64,000 nucleotides of DNA. It comes from Palsa-504 sp963808615 (GTDB lineage: Bacteria; Actinomycetota; Actinomycetes; Streptosporangiales; Streptosporangiaceae). Within the stretch, counting starts at the first letter, position 1; the number at the start of each line of letters is the position of its first letter. The notes under the pieces were generated by a model that worked only from the letters and a program-made list of their open reading frames with translations, did not search any database and was not told where the DNA came from. Shown piece after piece: positions 59,229 through 64,000 of the stretch. A program made the translations under genes and the position numbers. The stretch is from positions 744,001-808,000 of the forward strand of contig CAWEGV010000012.1 in NCBI GenBank assembly GCA_963808615.1, in the 5' to 3' direction.

Positions 59229-60270
59229 ATGCCGATCACGCCACGGGAGCGGCTGGCTGGGGCGCTCGGCGGCTCGCAGGCGCCCGGTGCGTTCAGCGCG
59301 CAGCTGTCCGTGCCCGCAAGGGATGTCCGGCTCGCGGTGGCGGGCGCGGGGCCGATCAGCTTCCCGGTCAGGGCGCCGGAGGCAAAGCGGATGATCGCCT
59401 GCGCGCGGCCGGCCCGGTTCGGGCGGGGCGAGCAGACGCTGATGGACCTGAGCGTGCGGGATACCTGGAAATCACGCCGGACCAGGTGACGCTGACCGGG
59501 CTGGACTGGGACGCGGTCCTGGCTGAGGTGCGGGACGAGCTGGGGCTGCCGGCCCGGGCGCGGCTGCGCCCGGGCCGCACGCGCTGCTGGTGTACGGGAA
59601 GGGGCAGTTCTTCCTGCCGCACCAGGACTCGGAGAAGGACGACACGATGATCGGCACTCTGGTGGTCTCGCTGCCGTCGTCGCACACCGGCGGGGAGCTC
59701 GTCATCGAGCACGGCGGCAAGACCGCCGCGTATCAGGCGTCCGCGGACGAGGTATCGGTGGCCGCCTTCTACGCCGACTGCCGGCATGAGGTCAAACCGG
59801 TCAGGACCGGCTAGCGGGTCACGTTCACCTGCGACCTGCTGCTGGACTCCGACCCGGCGGGTGAAGCTCAGGCCGGGCCGTCGGCCGAGGCCGCCCGGTA
59901 CCTCGCCGAGCACTTCACCACCAGGGTCTCCCGGTGGGAAGGCGATGACCGGGAGCCGCCGAACCGGCTCGTCTTCCTGCTGGACCACCAGTACACCCAG
60001 CGCGGGCTGGGCTGGGACCGGCTCAAGGGCGCCGACGCCGACCGGGCCGCGCTGTTGCGGGCCGCCGCCGAGGGATGCGGGGTGCGAGGTGGTACTCGCG
60101 CTCACCGAGATCAAGGAGACCTGGGACACCGAGCCGGGGCGGCGGGGCCGCGGCGTCGATCTCACGTACATCATCGCCTCCGAGCTGACCCTGGGCTGGT
60201 GGACCGGGGTGCCTGGCGGGGAGCCCATCTCGCTGTATGTGCCGATGCGGGTACTATTAAGCAGTAATCT
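59229..60270 (+). pseudogene. 2OG-Fe(II) oxygenase, broken and 3'-truncated
   Basis: ATG 59229 begins MPITPRERLAGALGGSQAPG, then ARPARFGRGEQTLMDLSVRD. A shift near 59470 leads to LTGLDWDAVLAEVRDELGLP and LLVYGKGQFFLPHQDSEKDD (the HxD iron ligands), TLVVSLPSSHTGGELVIEHG and YADCRHEVKPVRTG (distal His). A TAG stop follows at 59812, then more coding sequence (FTCDLLLDSDP, RLVFLLDHQYTQRGLGWDRL) with another shift near 60085. The normal protein is much longer; the remainder is lost before the toxin-antitoxin pair. Confidence 0.75.
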
Positions 60271-60306
60271 GTCTAGACAGGACTAGATAGATCTTGGAAG
60301 GTGCTC

Positions 60307-60603
60307 ATGACGTCACCAACTCCGGATCATTGGCAGATCCAGGAAGCCAAGCAGCGCTTCAGCGAGATGATCCGTGCGGTTACGACTGAGGGGCCACAAG
60401 TCATCACCCGGCATGGTGAGGATGTCGCGGTAGTTGTGGATATCGGTGAGTATCGCAGGCTGACCCGGCCTGCGGCGGACCTCGCGAGCATCCTGCTTGG
60501 CGGTCCGAAGCTCGATGACAGCGCCGCTGACGTCTTCGCGGAGATCGAGGCCGAGCGCAAGGCTGACTTCGGACGTATGGTCGATCTTGAGGCGGGCACG
60601 TGA
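60307..60603 (+). CDS. Phd/YefM-type antitoxin
   Basis: The 98-residue protein starts HWQIQEAKQRFSEMIRAVTT, then GPQVITRHGEDVAVVVDIGE, YRRLTRP. This is the Phd/YefM DNA-binding and toxin-binding N-terminus. An acidic C-terminal tail follows (DDSAADVFAEIEAERKADFG) that would neutralise VapC. Its stop TGA overlaps the toxin GTG (GTGA), so the pair is coupled. Confidence 0.9.
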   Translation: MTSPTPDHWQIQEAKQRFSEMIRAVTTEGPQVITRHGEDVAVVVDIGEYRRLTRPAADLASILLGGPKLDDSAADVFAEIEAERKADFGRMVDLEAGT

Positions 60604-61013
60604 CCTACCTGCTCGACACCAATGTGCTGTCGGAGACACGCAAGCGCCGGCCAGCGGCGGGTGTAACCGACTGGATCGCGGCCACGCCGCCGGACCGGCT
60701 GCACGTATCCGTGCTGACCCTGGGCGAGATCGAGCAGGGGATTGCGAGAGTTCGCGGCCGGGGAGACCTGCATCAGGCGTCCGCCCTTGAGCGCTGGCTC
60801 CGGGAGGTGGAGACCGGGTTCGAAGCCCGGGTTCTCCCGGTCACCCTCCCGGTCGCTGTCGCCTGGGGCCGTCAGCAGTACACGCAGCCCATCCCGGTGA
60901 TCGACGCGCTCATTGCGGCAACAGCGCGGGTGCACGGCATGGCCGTGGTCACCCGCAACGTGAAGGATTTTGAACTGGCTGGAGTCCAGGCGCTCAACCC
61001 CTTCGCCGAGTAG
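60600..61013 (+). CDS. PIN-domain toxin (VapC-type ribonuclease)
   Basis: The GTG at 60600 gives 137 residues with the PIN acidic residues: TYLLDTNVLSETRKR (Asp), VSVLTLGEIEQGIARV (Glu), IPVIDALIAATARVHGMAVV (Asp) and TRNVKDFELAGV (Asp). VapC toxins cleave tRNA or rRNA. The operon is intact although everything around it is decayed, as expected if loss of antitoxin is selected against. Confidence 0.92.
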   Translation: MTYLLDTNVLSETRKRRPAAGVTDWIAATPPDRLHVSVLTLGEIEQGIARVRGRGDLHQASALERWLREVETGFEARVLPVTLPVAVAWGRQQYTQPIPVIDALIAATARVHGMAVVTRNVKDFELAGVQALNPFAE

Positions 61014-61292
61014 GCCGTCCGGACGGGAACTGGCCAGAAGGTCACCTGCCCGCCTGGCCGTAGGCCCGCCCACCATCGGGGACAGCCGGGAAATGACCAT
61101 CACCGGCGCCCAGACCCTCGATCGCTTATCCGGCCTGACGCGCAAGTCCGAGCCAGGCCTCTTGCAACTGGCCGGACACGCCCAGAACGATCCCTGTACA
61201 GGAGCTGCCACTGTCAAGAATGGTCCGCGCGCCGTCTTCCGGTGCCTGCGCATCCAGTGGCTAAATCGCTTCTGCCTGCGGTTTTTGGGGCC
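61014..61292. other. Gap after the toxin gene
   Basis: No supported gene in about 280 bp between vapC and the structured element at 61293. Confidence 0.4.
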
Positions 61293-61395
61293 TGTACGTG
61301 GCTGTCCGCGGAATCAGTGGCACGGGAGCCCGCGTGCACGTACATATAGCGGACAGCGTCCCGGCCGTCAGCCTCGTGAGGTATTATTTCCGTAC
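61293..61395 (+). repeat. Paired-arm structured element, copy 2
   Basis: TGTACGTG (61293), GCTGTCCG (61301), GGGAGCCCGCG, CACGTACA (61337), CGGACAGC (61350) and GGTATTATTTCCG keep the A-B-A'-B' order of copy 1. Arm A/A' differs from copy 1 at one paired position (A-T instead of C-G) with pairing preserved. Confidence 0.6.
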
Positions 61396-61851
61396 CCATG
61401 GGGGCCCCGGTTGTCAAGAGGGCGTGCTGGATTGACCCGGTGACCTGCTCACCGGCCGCCGGGTTGGGCGGGGGACTGTGGTTGTGGCTTGTCCTCGTCG
61501 CTGCCGGTTTGTGCCGTCGCGCCGGCCGGGGTCAAGCTGGAGCGCCCGCAGCGCCGCGCCGGCAGGCGCGGGCGAGGACGAACGAGCTTGAGGGCGGCAA
61601 GCGGCGGCCGGTGATCGGGAGCGAGGAACAGCCTCCCTGCGGGTTGGCGTGTGCGAAGGTCGCTGGGCTGGTCTTCCCGGTCGCGGGTAGCGGTCGGAGT
61701 GGTCTCACATGCACCCATCCGGCGCCCGCCTGATGGCGGGTCGCACATGGCTGTGGCGTCCGGGGACCGGGCTGCTCAGTCAGGTCATCGAGCGCGGCGA
61801 GGCCGGCTCATGCGGAAACGCGAGCGTGCCCGGGGCTTGGCGACCTCCCGG
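61396..61851. other. Non-coding DNA at the IS110 3' side
   Basis: About 450 bp with only codon-bias shadows. A short inverted pair (GGCGGCAAGCGGCGG region) has no clear role. The right end of the IS110-like element should lie here, but no boundary can be fixed because this family lacks terminal inverted repeats. Confidence 0.35.
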
Positions 61852-62439
61852 CTAGCTGGGCGCACCGGCGCTGCTGGCGTCGGTGAGCAGGTGGTAGGCG
61901 CGGGTGAGGAGCTTGCGGGCGATCGCGGTGGTGGCGATCTTCTTGCCGCGGCGGCGGGCGATGGCCTGGTACCGGGCGGCGAACTGGGGTGAGCGCTTGG
62001 CGGTCTGGGCGGCCTCGCACAAGATCCACCGCACCCAGACCGAGCCCTGCTTGGAGATGTGCCGCAGCAGCGCCCGCAGCTGGCGCACCTCCGGCGGCGC
62101 GATCCACGCCTCGGGCAGCAGGTCCGCGCGGAGCAGCTGCGCCAAGATCGCGGCATCGACCTTGTCGTTCTTCAGCCGCGCCGAGGCGATGGCCTTGCAC
62201 TGCAGCGGGTGGACCAGGTGCGGCTCGAAGCCGTAGTCCTCCAGCAGTTCCACCAGCCAGCCCCAGCCGTACGCGGCCTCGAACGCCGCCGGGGTACCCG
62301 GTGGCAGGCCGCCGATCACGCGCAGGATCGGCTCCACGCCGTTGGGCACGTTGCGGGTGGCGAGCACCTGGCCATCCTGATCGATGACCGCCACCTGGGA
62401 GCGCTTGCGGTGGACGTCGATTCCGACGTAGACAGACAT
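61852..62439 (-). pseudogene. IS110-family transposase with internal in-frame deletion
   Basis: The N-terminus is a complete DEDD RuvC-like domain: MSVYVGIDVHRKRSQVAVID (Asp), PAAFEAAYGWGWLVELLED (Glu), SARLKNDKVDAAILAQLLRA (Asp-x-x-Asp). At RQLRALLR the sequence jumps straight to HISKQGSVWVRWILCEAAQT, the end of the Transposase_20 domain, then RRGKKIATTAIARKLLTRAY. The central about 200 residues, including the IPGVG and WAGL(T/S)P region with the catalytic Ser, are missing. The open frame is 195 residues against about 400 normally. Confidence 0.85.
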
Positions 62440-62600
62440 TGCCGGTCTCCTTTCCGAGCTCGAATGTCACCCGGAGCATCGCTCTGCCGGGCTGAGCAGG
62501 AAAGGGGTCCGGCCTGACGCCCGGCCCCCATAGAGTCAGGTCAGCAGGCACGTTGAAGTGCAGGCGGTAGCGGTCTGACCAAGAAATAACCACCTCAGCC
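62440..62600 (-). ncRNA. Possible bridge-RNA region of the IS110-like element
   Basis: IS110-family elements transcribe a guide (bridge) RNA from the non-coding end upstream of the transposase. This segment precedes the transposase ATG (62439) and contains strong hairpins (for example GGGGCCGGGCGTCAGGCCGG and GGTCAGACCGCTACCGCC on the reverse strand). No target- or donor-loop match could be verified by eye. Confidence 0.3.
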
Positions 62601-62699
62601 CGCTCACGTGACCGCGGTTCCGGGCATGACGAGATGGTCCCGTGACAAGCGCTGCCCGGGACCTGAGGTGACGGTTATGCGGTTGTTGCTGGCTCCCGG

Positions 62700-62860
62700 A
62701 TCAGGCGGCGTCCTCCCGGAGGGTGATGATGACGTCGTAGCCGAGGGCCTCGAGCTGGCGCTGGGCGTTGCGGGCCTTGCGGCTGCGGTCGGTGTGCCTG
62801 GCGTGCCAGTCGTTCCTGATCGCGTACGCGATCCGCATCGAGGAGCGGCTGACACAGGCC
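62700..62860 (-). pseudogene. Possible transposase C-terminal remnant
   Basis: The reverse strand reads MRIAYAIRNDWHARHTDRSR, then KARNAQRQLEALGYDVIITL and REDAA to TGA, with good codon bias, and resembles the end of an IS transposase. The plus strand of the same DNA reads IAYAIRIEERLTQATEHAEQ, which resembles a DUF2786-type protein. One of the two is a shadow, and I cannot decide which. Confidence 0.3.
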
Positions 62861-63264
62861 ACGGAGCACGCCGAGCAGCAGGCCGCGACGGCCTCCCCCG
62901 GGGGCAGGACTTGCTTCCGGTGCTCAAGGCGCGGTAGCAGGCCGTCGACGATGCGGTCAACGAGATGTTCGGCGACACCTCACCTCGATTCGGACGATGT
63001 CGGCAACCGACGCCGAAGGCTGGTACTCGGGCCGGGCCGCCGCAGACATGGCTCGGCGTGCCGCTGGCCGGTCTGCTGCGTCGCGCCGGGGTGAAGGCGG
63101 GCGCCGACCAGGCGCTGTCCGCCGCCGCCGACGGTACGACCATCTCCGCCCCCCTAGCTGCCATTATGGACCGCCGGGACGCGCTGCGGCGCCAAGACCG
63201 GCGGTCATGCCTGGTGCTCGTTCAGGTGCGGGAAGGTAAGGTATTGTCACTGACCGCGCAATAA
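62830..63264 (+). pseudogene. DUF2786/DUF7168-like remnant
   Basis: EERLTQATEHAEQQAATASP, then DLLPVLKAR, QAVDDAVNEMFGDT and, in another frame, GWYSGRAAADMARR match the order of motifs in DUF2786-type actinobacterial proteins. The open frame is broken by a stop (TAG after LKAR) and a frame change. No start is visible. Confidence 0.4.
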
Positions 63265-63310
63265 CTTATGGCCGCATCAGGAAGAGAAGAGGAATCTGGG
63301 TGGTGAGCGC

Positions 63311-64000
63311 ATGAAAGCCGTCGCGTGCCGGGAGGCGCAGCTCGAGCTGACCGACCTCCCGCCCGAGCGGCCGGAAAGGGGGCAGGTCCTGCTCCGGGTG
63401 CTGCGCTGCGGTATCTGCGGATCTGACCTTCACGCCCGCCACCATTGCGACGAGCTGGCCGAGGTGCTGAGCGAGATCGGCTATGACGACTTCATGCGCT
63501 CGTACCAGAGCGTCGTGCTCGGCCACGAGTTCTGCGGCGAGGTTGCCGAGTACGGCCCTGGCTGCCGCGGGCGGATCCCGACGGGGTCTCAAGTGGTGGC
63601 CGTGCCGCTGGTCAGGCGGGCGGGCAAGCCGCACGCGACCGGCCTGTCTGCCGCGGCGCCAGGTGCTTACGCAGAGCAGGTGCTGGTCGAGGAGTCGCTG
63701 ATGATGCCGGTGCCCAACGGGCTGCCGCCGGACCTCAGCGCCCTCACCGAGCCGATGGCGATCGGCTGGCACGCAGTGCGGCGTAGCGAGATCGGTAAGC
63801 GGGACGTCGCGATCGTGATCGGCTGCGGTCCGATCGGCCTGGCCGTCATCTGCCTACTCAAGGCCCGCGCTGTGCGCACGATCGTGGCCAGCGACTTCTC
63901 GGCCGCCCGGCGTGAGCTCGCGTCGCGTTGCGGCGCCGACGTCGTGGTCGATCCCGTGCAGCGGTCGCCCTACGAGGCTGGTGATCGCGGTCACCTGGGC
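63311..64000 (+). CDS. Zinc-dependent alcohol dehydrogenase-like protein, 3' part beyond window
   Basis: ATG 63311 starts MKAVACREAQLELTDLPPER. The medium-chain dehydrogenase signature follows: VLRCGICGSDLHARHHCDEL, SVVLGHEFCGEVAEYGPGC with the GHE zinc motif, a PAGAYAEQ-like APGAYAEQVLVEESL, and the NAD(P)-binding VIGCGPIGLAVICLLKARA. At least 230 residues are visible and the frame is open to the window end. It is the first intact metabolic gene after the mobile region and may mark the resumption of chromosomal DNA. Substrate is unknown. Confidence 0.9.
   Translation, partial: MKAVACREAQLELTDLPPERPERGQVLLRVLRCGICGSDLHARHHCDELAEVLSEIGYDDFMRSYQSVVLGHEFCGEVAEYGPGCRGRIPTGSQVVAVPLVRRAGKPHATGLSAAAPGAYAEQVLVEESLMMPVPNGLPPDLSALTEPMAIGWHAVRRSEIGKRDVAIVIGCGPIGLAVICLLKARAVRTIVASDFSAARRELASRCGADVVVDPVQRSPYEAGDRGHLG

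Noticed and set aside
1..64000. CRISPR array
   Set aside because: No regularly spaced identical repeats with unique spacers were seen; the repeats found are pairs, triplets or tandem duplications.

Overview
The window is high-GC actinobacterial DNA, most like a filamentous actinomycete of the Streptomyces/Streptosporangiales type. The signs are pSAM2-type integrative conjugative element (AICE) genes, GTG starts, GTGA/ATGA gene overlaps, PadR/GntR/LuxR regulators and a complete-looking actinobacterial type VII secretion (ESX) core. The species cannot be named from sequence alone. No rRNA gene, CRISPR array or convincing complete tRNA gene was seen.

Layout. (1) 1-5.8 kb is a minus-strand AICE backbone (int, xis, rep, small ORFs, FtsK-like tra, pra) with a divergent GntR/KorSA-type regulator and three operator copies. 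Its gene junctions are intact but most genes carry frameshifts. (2) 6-17.3 kb is accessory DNA: an XRE/TPR regulator with an in-frame stop, a 2'-5' RNA ligase-like protein, a PadR/membrane-protein pair behind a 99-bp tandem duplication, secreted proteins, an FAD oxidoreductase, an NTF2-like protein, an isoprenylcysteine-methyltransferase-like protein and a TMEM175-like channel. (3) 17.5-37.2 kb is bounded by two 3' halves of a tRNA-Tyr gene (44 nt identical). A frameshifted integrase and an excisionase lie just inside the left end and HicAB just inside the right end. Between them are a LuxR gene split by an IS1634-family element, a truncated haemoglobin, small regulators and several gene remnants. 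(4) 37.2-57.6 kb lies between the second and a third tRNA-Tyr fragment and holds the type VII locus. This comprises two oppositely oriented cassettes of a WXG100-like protein plus a large putative substrate, an SseB-like protein, mycosin, EccC, EccD, EccB, two WXG100 proteins and two larger substrates, all uninterrupted. (5) 57.6-64 kb is again degraded mobile DNA: an integrase C-terminal remnant, a truncated HTH protein, a broken 2OG-Fe(II) oxygenase, an intact Phd/VapC toxin-antitoxin pair, an internally deleted IS110 transposase and the start of a zinc alcohol dehydrogenase.

How it fits together. The tRNA-derived fragments (Tyr x3, Arg-ACG x3, Phe x2, Arg-CCT x1, and an fMet-like 18-mer x2) suggest a hotspot where integrative elements accreted in tandem and decayed. 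Against that background the secretion locus is the best-preserved block. EccB, EccC and EccD form the inner-membrane translocon, MycP is the membrane-anchored protease, and the WXG100 and Gly/Pro-rich proteins are likely substrates. The statement that it behaves as an att-flanked cargo island is inference from the flanking repeats.
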